Of a stretch of 64,000 bases of DNA, positions 47,775-59,849 are shown in pieces. This stretch comes from Sialis fuliginosa. Its lineage: Eukaryota; Arthropoda; Insecta; Megaloptera; Sialidae. Each line of letters opens with the position of its first letter. The stretch's first letter is position 1. The notes beneath the pieces are model-generated. The model did no database searches and had not been told where the DNA came from. It saw only the letters and a program-made list of their open reading frames with translations. Location of the stretch: positions 1,922,001 to 1,986,000 of the forward strand of contig OY540812.1 in NCBI GenBank assembly GCA_961205875.1. Direction: 5' to 3'. Position numbers and translations under genes: made by a program.

Positions 47775-48222
47775 TAAGGCGGCTATTACACTAAAAAAAG
47801 AAATATGATAAAATTTCTTTGATCATAGTTAATGACAGTCTCTTATATTTGATCAAAGTTTTTTGACGTTAAAAACAAAATGGCGATTACCAAGTTATCA
47901 CTGACAGTTACAGTTACATAATTATTAATATATGAATATCAACAAAATCCAGTATTATATGATAATCTTCTTATTGATTATAAAAACCACAATACACGGT
48001 TGTAAATTCAAACCTCGATCGCGTCAATTGACGAACATCCACGCACTGATATTCAAAAGGCACCAAAAAAGAAGAAAATATCCCTAGATAATATTGAGAC
48101 AATATTATCAAATATTTTATGTAGTGTAATAAAACAAAATCTCGTATTTTACCAAAGAAATATGATCAAATCTTTGTCAAAGATCTTTGATATATTTATT
48201 TGATAGTGTAATAGCCGCCTTA
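47775..48222. mobile_element. MITE with TAAGGCGGCTATTACACT ends
   Basis: TAAGGCGGCTATTACACT at 47775 and its inverse AGTGTAATAGCCGCCTTA ending 48222 are perfect over 18 bp. Related subterminal blocks AAATATGAT.AAAT and TTTGATCA occur near both ends. 448 bp, non-coding. Confidence 0.9.
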
Positions 48223-48559
48223 ACCAGTGAATTTTTGGCGCTAAAAAAGCTCATTACACTTTTAAATTGCAGGGGCCAAATAGCCCCGCGTTTTTTTAAA
48301 GTATCGATTTTGACACTTTTGACTATTTTTATTTCAACTTATAGTCAAATTTTTTTTCAGTTATATATTATGTTTTTGATACATTTACTCAACAAACCAA
48401 CAAAGAATCGTTTACGAAAAATTGCATTTTGTTCCTGAAAAACGCAATTGAAAAAAGGGGGCCGAATAGCCCCGTTCTCCCCTACTGTCTAAACGTAAAT
48501 TAGCTACAATAATTTCAACACCAGCACTTGCAGCATATAAATATCGTGACGTCACATCC

Positions 48560-48860
48560 GATTAACGGATGCCAAGTGTACCAACATAACGGCATATTTC
48601 CCAGCATTGCCGTTAATTCGATGTCGGTTTGTTTTTCCTGAAGACTGTCTCTTATTTCATTATTCTATTATTGATTGGCTCCCGCGGGGCTGAAACAAAA
48701 CACTTGCGCGCCTCTTAAAACAATTTACGTCGTCGATCCCCACCCACTGACTGAAATCTAATATTTTTTAGTCGTTAAGTTGTCAGCATTGCACGACAAA
48801 GGCGCTTCCCAGTGTTTGAGTAACTAATAAAATGTATTGGCGGCAGCATTTTCCACTTTA
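48560..48860. other. Non-repetitive, GC-richer block
   Basis: Around 300 bp without repeats or transposon ends. It includes TATTATTGATTGGCTCCCGC, GCGCGCCTCTTAAAACAATT and CACGACAAAGGCGCTTCCC. No ORF. It could be a conserved non-coding element, but this cannot be shown from one sequence. Confidence 0.3.
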
Positions 48861-50100
48861 ATTTCGTTAATGTTTTTAGATTTGTTTTTCATCAGCAATT
48901 TCCTATATAGGAAAGTATTACCTTCACGTATTTTCTATTTTTATAGTGTACCTATATATATAGTATTCATTATTTTCCAACATTAAAAAAAATACCTCTA
49001 TACGAGGATATCTAAATTTAAATAAAATTAAAATTAAACTTTTTTGCCAAGCATCAATTTTAAAACTTATTGTTAAACAATAAATACCAATAAAAAAAGG
49101 TTTTTTCCACTAAACTATGTATTTTTGGGCGCTGAATTTGACAGTAAAAAAATCTCGCTAAAAATTGCAAAAACAAAAACAGAAAATTTATATTAATTTT
49201 GAGGGTCTCCACGGCCCATGAAACTTTTTTTTGACAAAATCGAATTAATGTATTATAATTGTAAATTAGACTTTCCTCTTCAATTTAATTTTTTTTGTAT
49301 CGCTGTCCGACCATTTTTGACCGAGTTATTTGTAAACAAAGGAAAAACCATACTTTAAAAACATGCAGACAGATTTCAAAGACATATTTAGAAAATTGAA
49401 TAACTCGGTCTAAAATAATCGTACAGCAATGCAAAAAAAAGCAAATTGAAGAGGAAATTCTGATCTACAAGAATAATTCATTAGATTTAGTAAAAAAAAT
49501 TATTACGACCCGTGTAATAGGTATTTAAAAAAAATTATTTAAAAAAATTCAAAAATAATAATTTCGCTTTGAATCAAAAAATGTTTTGACCAATAGTTTC
49601 TTATTTTTTCACGTAGATTGAGTTCAATAAAACAATGGCCTTATATAAAAAATCAGTAACCTTAAAAAAAAACATAAATAATAAATATATTTTTTTTGTA
49701 TGTAGCTCAATTTTCGAATTAAAAACGTTGCAAAGTAAAATCTATGTAGGTGTTTTCTAGAAGTGCAAGAGATTAAAAATGTAAGAAACATGTTAAGACA
49801 ATCTTACAGAGTTATATATCGAGTATCAGATAGTTGAATGTTTGAAGAAACCAATAAACGCCGCAGTTCCGATAGACAAGTGGTATTTTAACGGAATTCG
49901 TAGGATTGTGGAATTCACACGTTCTCTGCAATCCATTTTACAGCATTACAAAAAAACATTTCAAATCACTTAAAACCAGTCACTTTTCTCTACATATTAT
50001 TGTACAACAAACAAATGAAAATGTAATATGATCATTCCTTTGTTAGATTCGAAAACCTATCTACCCCATCATAGACTCATAACCAGTTGTTTTACTGTTA
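48861..50100. repeat. AT-rich region with dispersed repeat
   Basis: 49120-49330 shares blocks with the SdhB intron repeat. 49380-49500 carries an inverted version (AATAACTCGGTC), making a rough palindrome centred near 49360. The rest is unremarkable. Confidence 0.45.
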
Positions 50101-50111
50101 CATAACTTTTA

Positions 50112-50252
50112 CCATACATGACTTCCATGTTCTTTCTATCTTTTTAAATAATTTTTAAATATTTTATTTATATAACCTACTACTAAAATATAAATTTCGT
50201 AATACATTATATTTAAAAAGATAGAAAGAACATGGAAGTCATGTATGGTTCT
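50112..50252. repeat. Palindrome CATACATGACTTCCATGTTC
   Basis: The 40-bp block CCATACATGACTTCCATGTT... at 50112 recurs inverted, ending at 50252, and once more directly at about 46392-46440. Likely a MITE end. Confidence 0.75.
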
Positions 50253-50299
50253 TCATATCGATATTTTAGTTATGATTTTGAAAATTTTAAAAGTTGAAT

Positions 50300-50520
50300 T
50301 ACTTCCTCGCAATATCGAAGATACAAGAAGCTTTGTGATCGTTTTAAAATTAGACGATTTCAAAATTTTAAATTGATCTTTCCATTTCAGGTCAAGAAAA
50401 ACACTTTTCGTTCCGTGTCTATCTGTCGAGTGGATCCTTGTCACACTCATGAACCATAGAACCGATATTAATGAAACTTGGTTGGATGATTTCAAAATCA
50501 TAAAAATCGTGTCTAAGGAG
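50300..50520 (-). repeat. CTGCCAAG family repeat, 3' half
   Basis: Begins TTCCTCGCAATATCGAAGAT (the family 3' end, inverted) and runs to AAATCGTGTCTAAGGAGTAG. The 5' half is missing. Confidence 0.8.
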
Positions 50521-51209
50521 TAGGTGTGAATTTTTTTTTCAATTTCCCAATTTACCGCCTGAAATTAACTCCCAGAATCAAAATTCAATTTTTTATACTT
50601 TACGTCTATAATTAAAAAAATTTACGTCGAATATTTTTTAACTCTTTTACCACACTTTTAAATTTACAAAAAAAAATGTTTTTTGTTCCTTTCTTAACTT
50701 AACTCCGCGAAAAATAAATAAAATTTCAATCTGCAGTAAAAAGTATTGAAAAGTACATATTTCAATCTTTAAAATGCACTTTAATTTATTTCTGTACTAT
50801 TATTTTAAGCATAACAACAGACCTGTTGAATATTTTCATCCCTTACATGTGTCTATACATTAACATCAATTGTGTATAAAAGGCTGTTGTAATATTATGT
50901 AAAAAACGGGTTCATCAATATTATGCAGAACACCCTTTTTAAATACCTAAATAGGCGTATGATTGTTAAATACCTGACACTATACCGGAAGGGTTGAATT
51001 GAAGGGTAGATATTATCGTATATCTACATAATATATGTACCTGTATTCATGTAAATATTAGTAGGGTATTGAAATGTTATGCTATATAATTAAGGTAACA
51101 CTTGTAGCTCAATTCACAATAAAGATATATGATTTAAAACAGGTACCTACTTAGCGAAACGTGACATTTGAATCAATTCAGTAAATAAATTCGTACATAT
51201 TGATTTGTT

Positions 51210-51615
51210 TGTGGTGTAACCAGGGGGGGGGTAGATGGACCTGCCCCCCCCCCAGGGTAGTTTGGGAGTTATGTAAAAATATAATTGAATTAATTACCTA
51301 TATAGGAATATATTCAGTTACACAATATAATTATTTTAAATTGCAGAGCAAAAACGGTCATTTGAAAAAATTATCGGTATTTTTTTACTGCCCCTCCCCC
51401 CCCTCTAAATAAAAAAAAAATATTGTGCAATTTCTTCACCTTGGCCCCCTAAAAATTCTTATTTATTAAATTATATGTACTCGCGAACAAAAATAATATT
51501 TGTAAAATTTTAGAATGGATATTTTCAAAATGATAGAATTTTAAAATAAATATATTTCAGATTTGCTAATCCCCCCCCCCCTCCCTTCCCCCTCAGAAAT
51601 GTAGTTACTCCCCTG
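51210..51615. mobile_element. C/G-run element, probably MITE
   Basis: Starts ACCAGGGGGGGGGTAGATGG and ends CCCCTCAGAAATG...TTACTCCCCTG, with internal C runs at 51245, 51390 and 51570. Resembles the G/C-run MITEs at 15800 and 53536. Termini are not exact. Confidence 0.45.
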
Positions 51616-51674
51616 TGTCAGTTTCGTCTAAGAGCTTAATTAGAATTTAAATAATGAAATATATGTAATCCGCG

Positions 51675-51760
51675 ACATCGTCCGCGTGGTAATACAGATT
51701 TCTGTTATGATAGTCGATAAAACAGGTTTTTAGTTTCGCATTTGTACGCTAGATGTTTAC
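51675..51760 (-). repeat. Single inverted copy of the 164-bp satellite unit (partial)
   Basis: AATACAGATTTCTGTTATGA and TAAAACAGGTTTTTAGTTTC are the reverse complement of the array unit at 9831-11095, 40 kb away and outside its host element. Confidence 0.82.
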
Positions 51761-51784
51761 ACCCAACTTTTTATCTAATAAATT

Positions 51785-51935
51785 TAATAACAAAGTAGCC
51801 TATGTCTTTCTTCAGGATGAAAGCTATCTCCCTGCCAAATTTCATCAAGATCGGTTCAGCGGTTTAGACATGAAAAGGTAACAAACAGTCAAACAGACAG
51901 ATAGACACACTTTCGCATTTATAATATTATTATTA
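51785..51935 (+). mobile_element. RTE-like LINE 3' tail fragment, third copy
   Basis: AGCCTATGTCTTTCTTCAGG, AAGATCGGTTCAGCGGTTTA, a CAGACAGATAGACACAC tract and TCGCATTTATAATATTATTA. It directly follows the partial satellite unit. Confidence 0.55.
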
Positions 51936-52124
51936 ATACAACAATTAATAACCTAAATTATAAATTTGACAGAAAGTGGAGATTTTGACTTTTAGGTTGT
52001 TCAGTTATATTAATATTTATTTACCATATAAAAAATACAATAAAGATTGCCATTTAAATGTAAATAAGCAAACACATTGACGTTTTATTATTTACTATTG
52101 CAGAGCCATCTGTCGGCCACGCGA

Positions 52125-53240
52125 CAAAAAAAGGGTGCTACCCTTTATAAAAAAGGGTTGTGATTTTTTAAAAGGGTTACTCTACCACAATTAGAATACA
52201 GTGTCATAATATGGTTTGCAAATATTCTATTTTTGCAATATTTTTAATAACAATATTATTGAAGTAAATATAACAATGCATTAAAATCAACAATTAAAAA
52301 ATATTAGGTTAGTTATTACAAAAATGCATTAATATTTTATATTACATACTTATATATAAAAAAATAAAATTTTTTATTCATAAGGGCCCATTTATTATAT
52401 ATAAAACTGTTTATTTAATTTCTTTATCAAGAAAACAACATTTCGATACCAAATCACTGTTAAAAACCTAATCGTAAAGTAATTTAATTCTGATTCAGAG
52501 ATCGTAAAACATAAAAAAGGGTTGAAAGTGACTAAACAAAGGGTTACCCATTCAATAATGCAAAATAACAAGGGTTAAATCAATGTTGTGAGGGGTAACG
52601 ATAGCTTTTTTTCACTCACTGTAATCTTACGTGACAAAACCTTCCCCTACGGTTACATCCAGCGTGTGCGAAACATCCAACCTTACGTCACGTCTTCGAT
52701 ATGGAGAGAGATAGCTTTATTTGTGGCCATCTTGAATATTCCACCCTTTTTTTCAGTATGCGTCTTTTATTTAAACGTATTTCAACGTTAGGGTGGATGT
52801 AAATCTTTCAGTCGGAGATCACCTTTCGTTCGTGTTGAACGCTGGGGTAGTTTTTGTTCGATCGCCATGTGGAATGTTAACGTCTACAGTTGAGATTGTT
52901 TGTGAAGTGATTTTTTATGTATATAAGTGAATAATATTACTTTACGTTAAATTTATTATTAATTAAACGTAAAATCTAGTTTTTAATAAAAGTTTATAAA
53001 TGTATTAAAAATAATAAATGAAAGAATAATTTAATAAACAAATATGTGAAATTATAATAGATCAACGTTAAAAAAAATATATCATAAACATATTTAACGG
53101 CAGACAAAAGAATAACAAAAAATTGTACTTTATTGTAATGCAATGATGTTTACATTATCGATGAATAAAAAAGGGGTTGATTTAAGAATAGGGAAGGGTT
53201 AGTTCCTGCAGTTTTTTAAAACCCCTTGCTGTGATTGGGT
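52125..53240. repeat. Region with recurrent AAAGGGTT motif
   Basis: AAGGGTT or a one-base variant occurs about eight times (52130-52180, 52510-52610, 53170-53210), with inverted ACCCTTT / AACCCCTT at both ends. Probably the subterminal motifs of one non-autonomous DNA transposon about 1.1 kb long. No exact termini found. Confidence 0.4.
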
Positions 53241-53535
53241 ACAACCATCCTTTACGGTGTCCGTTAAGATTTGCATTCACAGTTACGTTTAGACCTCCGT
53301 AGAGGTTGGATCGAGGGAACTATTGTTGACAGTATTTTTAATTGATCTTGTTTTATTTAAATTTTAATGTTTGTATAATTTATGTGACGTATAAATTATT
53401 TTAATTAATTTAATTTATGTTTGACATTTTTGGATTTGGATTTATCGATAACGTAAGGAGTATTAAAAATTATTTTGCTTGATTATGTTCGTATGTAAAT
53501 GTTTTTGCATGAGTTTTTTAATTGTATTTGTGTCA

Positions 53536-53700
53536 TGGGCGCCGGGAGGGGGAGTGCAAGGAGGTGCACTTGCACCCCCCTGACAAAAAAGAAAAAATTA
53601 AGAAATACAATTTTTAATTTAAAATTCAGGTCATATATTTAATAAATTTAATTTTATATATCTAGATGCACCCCCCTGGAAGAAATTCTGTCGGCGCCCA
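53536..53700. mobile_element. 165-bp MITE with TGGGCGCCG ends
   Basis: TGGGCGCCGGGAGGGGG at 53536 and CTGTCGGCGCCCA ending 53700 are inverted. Both sides carry GCACCCCCCTG-type tracts. Non-coding. Confidence 0.75.
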
Positions 53701-53879
53701 AGATTTGTGTATATAATCACTCGTTAGTAAACGAGCCGTTAAAATTTTATTAAATTACTTACATACCCAAAAAATAATAATTTAAAAATTGATTTTGATA
53801 TTTTAATTGTTGAATTTTGCACAGATTTAAGTAGGGACAATATATGCTTTAAATTTAACAATGAATAATTAAAAATTAA

Positions 53880-54604
53880 CATCTGCCAAGTAAATGCACA
53901 GTGCTTCCTCGTGCTAAATTCACCAAAGGTAGTTAATTTTTGAAAAATTTAAATAAAAACCGATAGTGTTCAGATAAATTTCCTGGAATTGGTTAATCAT
54001 TTAATTTTTATACAATTTTACTAAAAAATATTAGTTCGAAATTTTTCTTAAGACGTACTTTTTTGTATATTTTTAATTTTTTGACAATTTCAATCAAAAT
54101 TACATTTAATATGTCAAAGTAAATATCAATTTAAAAAAACAAATGACGATTTTCTAAAGTAAATTGTGATAAATATTTGTAAGGGAATATTTTACAACAA
54201 ACGTTGTATAGACCCATATTATAGGAAATTTAATGCTCTACAAAAAATATTCTATAAAATTTTCACGTAACATGTGTCGTTCTTGAGATATCTTGAAAAA
54301 ATAAATATTTTGGGATGTCATCCCTCCCCCTTACACACGATTTTGATGATTTTGAAATGGGACCATCCTCAAGCCAGACCCAACCATTCGACCAAGTTTC
54401 AATAATATCGGTTCAGTGGTTCACGAGTTATGCGTGTGACAAGGATTCAGGGGACAGACGGACGGATACACGGAACGAAAAGTGTTTGTCTTGACGTGAA
54501 ACGGAAAGATAAATTTAAAATTTTGAAATCAGAGAACATTTTTTTTGTCTCATTTTAAAACGATCACAAAGCTTCTCGTATCTTCGATATTGCGAGGAAT
54601 CAAA
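53880..54604 (+). repeat. CTGCCAAG family repeat, full length
   Basis: The cleanest copy: starts ACATCTGCCAAGTAAATGCA, ends CTTCTCGTATCTTCGATATT then GCGAGGAA. Contains no ORF, no terminal inverted repeats and no poly-A tail. A short hairpin (ATCTTCGAT within TCG...CGA) lies at the 3' end. Confidence 0.93.
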
Positions 54605-54790
54605 ATGTTGTGCAACTTCTGGAATAGATAACAAAATTAATATTTTTCTATTCAATTATCACAAAATTAAATATTTAGGTGGCCATTTGCAAATTTTATA
54701 AAAAAATTAAAAAGAAATCGACATGACGCATTTAAAAGATATTGTGCAACTTCTGGAATAGATAATAAAATTAATATTTGCGGATAAATA

Positions 54791-55320
54791 CAGTAAAAGC
54801 TCCTTATTTGCGCTTCCTTCATTCGCGTTTTCACTATTCGCGGATTAAAAAAATGCGACCCAATTCCTATATTCGCGGCTAAAGATTTCTTTATTCGCGG
54901 ATCTAATCAGGAAACGTGACATTTAATATGAAAAATCTTAGTGAAGGTTTAAGAATGGCAAATAAGCTTTGTGATTTCTTTATGAAAATTGATCCGTCTA
55001 TGGAACGAAGTCTTATTTTTAAGAGGCAAATTGCTAATGCCACTGCTGAATATCAGTCTGAATTGAAGGAGCTTTTAAAAACTGCCAAGCAAGAAAAAAT
55101 TACAAAATTATTTAAACCATTGCCTAAGCCTGAAGATAATAATTTATCAATATGGTCAAAAACTTCAATTAAATTGATTTTTTTATATTGTATTTATTTA
55201 TTTTGTCACCTAGGAACGTATCCCCTATAATCCCATATAAATTACCATTCCGTATTCACGGTTTCTGTATTCGCGGCATATTTATGGAACATATACCCCG
55301 CGAATAAAGAGCTTTTACTG
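54791..55320 (+). mobile_element. Deleted Tigger/pogo-like transposon retaining transposase C-terminus
   Basis: Terminal inverted repeats CAGTAAAAGCTCCTTATT (54791) and AATAAAGAGCTTTTACTG (ending 55320) are flanked by TA. Subterminal GCG-containing blocks (ATTCGCGTTT, ATTCGCGGAT, TATTCGCGGC) repeat at both sides. The interior keeps an open frame, 54916-55230, with residues such as LRMANKLCDFF and SMERSLIFKRQI, typical of the C-terminal tail of Tigger-type transposases. The catalytic DDE domain is absent, so this 530-bp copy is non-autonomous. Confidence 0.85.
54916..55230 (+). pseudogene. Transposase C-terminal fragment (Tigger-like)
   Basis: A 104-codon frame inside the element above. About the first 80 residues are protein-like: Lys/Glu-rich helices, then KLFKPLPKP, as in the disordered tail of pogo-family transposases. 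The last 20 residues are read-through of the transposon end. No DNA-binding or DDE domain, so it is a deletion relic. Assignment is from family resemblance. Confidence 0.65.
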
Positions 55321-55322
55321 TA

Positions 55323-57532
55323 TGGATATTTATAATAATTAGAAATATTAAAATATCAGAAAAACAATTTAAAAAGTGATATTCAAATCTAAAATCAGTT
55401 ACAATTATATTTTAATAAGTAACCTAATGTACAACAAAAATAAAAAGAAGCATTTTCCATCGCTTGACCTCCACGACCTATTATGAGTGTTGTCATCATA
55501 AGAAAGCTGATAACACCACCCTCGTTTAGCGACTCAAGGGGTAGAAAATGACAACATAAAAAACATCCCCGTCGGCGGCCGCACACTTATCTACCCTTAT
55601 AAGCAAATGTGCGTACCACCGTAAGATTGGTTCGACCTTTACGACCCCTATTCTTCTAGATCAGGTATTGTTTCACATAAAGTCGGGGCTTTTTGTAAAA
55701 TTAAATTCGAGATCAAAAGTGCTTTGGAGAGATTAAAAACACGATTTCTTTGTTTGCAATGCGTTGCTATTATTGGATATGTATTGTTACTCAATGCGAA
55801 CCTTAGACAAGGGAAGATAAAGGACAAATAACACATTACCTAACGTTGTTACCATATCGCACCACGATTATGTATGATATGTATTTCAAAATGCTACCAA
55901 ATACATGAAAATTGGTTGGAAATTGGAATGTTCCCATTAGCATTTTAATGCAATAGACAAAATATTAAATTGATTCAGTAAGCCGTTTAGGAAATATATT
56001 GATTTAAATTTAACATGTGTTCTTATGGGAAACTAATATTTTTCGGCATTTTTTAGGTAAAACACATTGATAAAAAGCTACCGATTTTCTAATTTTTGGA
56101 GGGAGTGTAGTATTTGATTAGTTGAACATTTATACAAAATATCATATGTATTCACTAAACCGTTTCCGAGAAATAAATTATAATATGTACAACAAAATTT
56201 TAAATTTCCCGCTCTACGACTGTTATGCATGTAAATTTGATAACAATGTAAACAAAGTATTTTTTGAAAAAAAAAACGATTATAAAAGATCTTTTTTTTA
56301 TAATTAGGTCATATATTATGTTTCTTATAGAGAATTAAAGAAAAATTTAGTACATAGTGCAATTAAAAGTGCATAAATAATAAAATATCAAGATATTCTA
56401 TTAGTGTTTGACAGCAATATTTACCAACCTGAAAATGACAATAGCGTTGTGAAAACTGATAATTAGAATATTAAATATTTACGTTAATAATGATAAATAT
56501 CAATAATTGTTATATTTATAACACAGGATTACGTATTTTTAATAATTATATAAACTATATTTATTAATTTGCAGCTATAAATAACGTAAATTATATTTAA
56601 AATATATTTTTGTTAGGTTGAATTTGCCGTATAGTCAGTGTCAAAATAATAAACTATATTTATTAGAATCTTTACAAATTTAACAAAATAGTCATTGGGA
56701 AGGAAAAATTAGCTTCATATATGTAAGTTAACGACTCTAGCTATAATTTGTATCATTTATAACTTCTATAACGAAATTTATAACACAGATATTTGTATAT
56801 TTTGAAATTCAGCTACTTTTGTATCTGATTGTCCGTCCATATCACCCTGATTAATAACTTGATATAGCATGGCTTGGCCATAAAATGCACACCCCTTAGA
56901 CTTTTGAAATTATCGTTTTTTGAAGGATGTTTAAAAAATTTCTTGTAAAAAATAGTTAATAGTAATAAATGACATAACCTCACTTTCAAGTAGTATATTT
57001 TCTTAAAACAATTTGTCACAAAAGAATAAATAAATACAGAAGCTGAAAAATATATTCCACATATAATAAATATTCTGGTACACCTCTACAAAAATTATGA
57101 ACTTTTTTTAAGAAAACACAAAGTGTATTTTATTTTCAGACATCACCTACATCGGCGTTTTCTTCCGATAATAAAATAATCTTGTTTAAACTGAATAGAG
57201 AAAACATAGTTATACAATATTTTCTATAATGTAGGGTCGCAAGCTTACAACAACAAAAGATGTTTCACAAACATGTCTATCGGATTTCTTTATTTAAAAT
57301 AACATTTCTCCCCTATCGGTCGGATCTCTCGCGGGACCCGGATAAAAAACAAACTTCCGAAGGACTTTATGTGCGGTGTCTTCCCTTACTTGACGAAGAC
57401 GCCTTGGGCGTATGCAAACATTACAAATGTTTCTTTTCCATTTGCAATGGAGTGGAATAAAAAATACATACGTGCAAATACATTTGTGTTATTATCCAAA
57501 TAAGAAATTTTACTAATGCATTATTGTTGCTT
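55323..57532. other. AT-rich gene-free region
   Basis: No repeat or transposon end recognised in most of it. One short Cys-containing frame (57260-57460) is discussed as a finding. An antisense frame at 55395-55586 lies in GC-richer DNA but shows no recognisable protein. Confidence 0.6.
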
Positions 57533-58205
57533 CCTCGCAATATCGAAGATACGAGAAGTTTTGTGATCGTTTCAGATTGAGATAAAAAAAATGTTCTCCG
57601 ATTTCAAAATTTTGTCTGTCTGTCTGTCCCCCGAATCCTTGTCACACGCATAACTCATGAACCACTGAACCGATATTGTTGAAACTTGGTCGGATGGTTG
57701 GGTTTGGCTTGAGGACGGTCCCATTTCAAAATCATGTGTAAGGGGGAGGGGTGACATCCCAAAATATTAATTTTTTCAAGATATCTCAAGAACGATACAT
57801 GTTACGTGAAAATTTTATAGAATGTTTTTTGTAGAGCATTGAATTTCTTATAATAAACGTTTGTTGTAAAATATTTCCTTACAAAGATTTATCTCAATTT
57901 ATTTTAAAAATTCGTGTTTTGTTTTTCTAAATTGATATTTGATTGGACATATTAAATGTCATTTTGACCTTAAATTTAGATTGAAACTGTCAAAAAATTA
58001 AATAGATACGAAAACATAATCAGGTGCGTTTTAAAAAAAATTTCGAACTAATATTTTTTAGTAAAATTTTATAAAAATTAAATGGTTAACCAATTCCAGG
58101 CAATTTATCTAAACACTATCGGTTTTTATTTAAATTGTTGAATAATTAACTACCTTTGGTGAATTTAGCACGAGGAAGCACTGTGCATTTACTTGGCAGA
58201 TGTTT
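57533..58205 (-). repeat. CTGCCAAG family repeat, full length, inverted
   Basis: Runs from TTCCTCGCAATATCGAAGAT to ACTTGGCAGATGTTTTTTG, the reverse of 53880-54604, with the CTGTCTGTCTGTCCC tract in place. Confidence 0.92.
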
Positions 58206-58329
58206 TTTGATATATTAACTGTCATTTTGACGTTTGCATTTTAGATTTAGATTGAAATCGTCAAAAAATTAAAAATATACGAAAAAATAATCAGATTCAT
58301 TTTAGTAAGATTTTGTATTTTTATAATTT

Positions 58330-58460
58330 TTATAATATCTGCCATGAGTGTCATGGGACTTTCTTATACGTATTACAGAGATTGAACAGTGTGTGTATTT
58401 GCCGTAGGTAACATGGGACTTTCTTATACGTAATACTGAGAGTGAACTGTGTAGGTGAAT
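58330..58460. repeat. Short tandem duplication around ATGGGACTTTCTTATACGTA
   Basis: ATGGGACTTTCTTATACGTA occurs twice, 68 bp apart. Related forms (TATAAGAAAGTCCCGTGG, TATAAGAAAGTCCTGTGG) occur near 58766 and 16523. Probably ends of a dispersed element. Confidence 0.6.
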
Positions 58461-59249
58461 CTAAATAATTACATAAAAAAATTCTTTCTGGCTAAATCAT
58501 AAATGTTGGAAAAAAATGTATAGGGAATAAATTATAGATAATAACATACTCGTCATTTTTTATCTAAAACATTTTTTTCTTATTTCAAAAATAATTCAAA
58601 AATCCAAAAATTTACAAGAGTAAACATCCGTTTTCAGTTATTATGTTAAAAAAAATCACTTGTTATATAAATATAAAATTATTCATTTTGTTCTTTCTTG
58701 TTAGTTTGTTAGAAATGTTTTAATAAATAAAGAATCACGTATACAATTCACTGTTAGGTTAGGTATAAGAAAGTCCCGTGGTTCCCAAGGCAGATATTTT
58801 TTTTAAAATTGATATTAATGAAAAGGTTTCAATTAACATATTTTAAAACAATTCGAGAAAAAAACACATGTAAGTAGCGCTTTGTACCCCCCCCCCCCGC
58901 AAGCATTGCTTAGTTAATGAACACTCCCTTGTATTGTAAGTTTATAAATTCTTGTAAACAAGTTGCATAATATTGATGTTACATGGTCAAACATATAAAA
59001 ATTCGATACCTTTCGACTCGCTATCACACCTGCTGCGGTAGTAATGATGTTGTCAAATAAAAACACACATACACACACACACATCGTGTGCGTCATCTTG
59101 CGGCGGCGTCCACCATCCGACTGCCGCCCTTCCCCCCTGGGGGCCAAGTCCGAACCTGTCACATTAAAATGTCTTCACTGTTCACCATCCACAGTTTCTT
59201 ATATGGATATGTACGACAGTAGCGATATATTGGCGTAGTTCTACACCTG

Positions 59250-59700
59250 TACAGTGGCGCACCAAAAAAAAAATCGGAGGGGGGGATTTAAAAAAAAATT
59301 ATATATATTTTATATCAACAAATTCGAAATGAGTTTTACACCTATATATTTGTACAGTGGCGCACCAAAAAAAAATTCGGGGGGGTTTAAAATAAAATTA
59401 TATATAATTTATATCAACAAATTCGAAGGGAGGTCTGACTCCTGAAATGAGTTTTACACCTATGTATATAAAACAGTACAGTGGCGCATCAAAAAAAAAT
59501 TCGGGAGGGAGTATTTAAAAAAAATATATATATAATTTATATCAACAAATTCGAAGAGAGGTCTGACTCCTGAAATGAGTTTTACACCTATATAAAACAG
59601 TACAGTGGCGCATCAAAAAAAAATTCGGGAGGGAGTATTTAAAAAAAAATTATATATAATTTATATCAACAAATTCGGGGGGGGGAGGTCTGACTCCTGA
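59250..59700. repeat. Tandem array, 103-124-bp unit, four copies
   Basis: ACAGTGGCGCACC or ACAGTGGCGCATC starts at 59251, 59354, 59478 and 59602. Each unit continues with an A run, ATTCGGGAGGG-type text, TTATATCAACAAATTCG and TGAGTTTTACACCTAT. Confidence 0.93.
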
Positions 59701-59849
59701 AATGTTGATCTTGAGAAATCAAACTGTGTAAATGAATGAGGCTGGCACTTAAGTGACGCTGGCTTAAGTGCCAGTTTCATTTATTTATATGTTACATGTA
59801 CATGTGATTTATGTTAATTATGGTAATCAAACAGTGGTGTATGAACATC

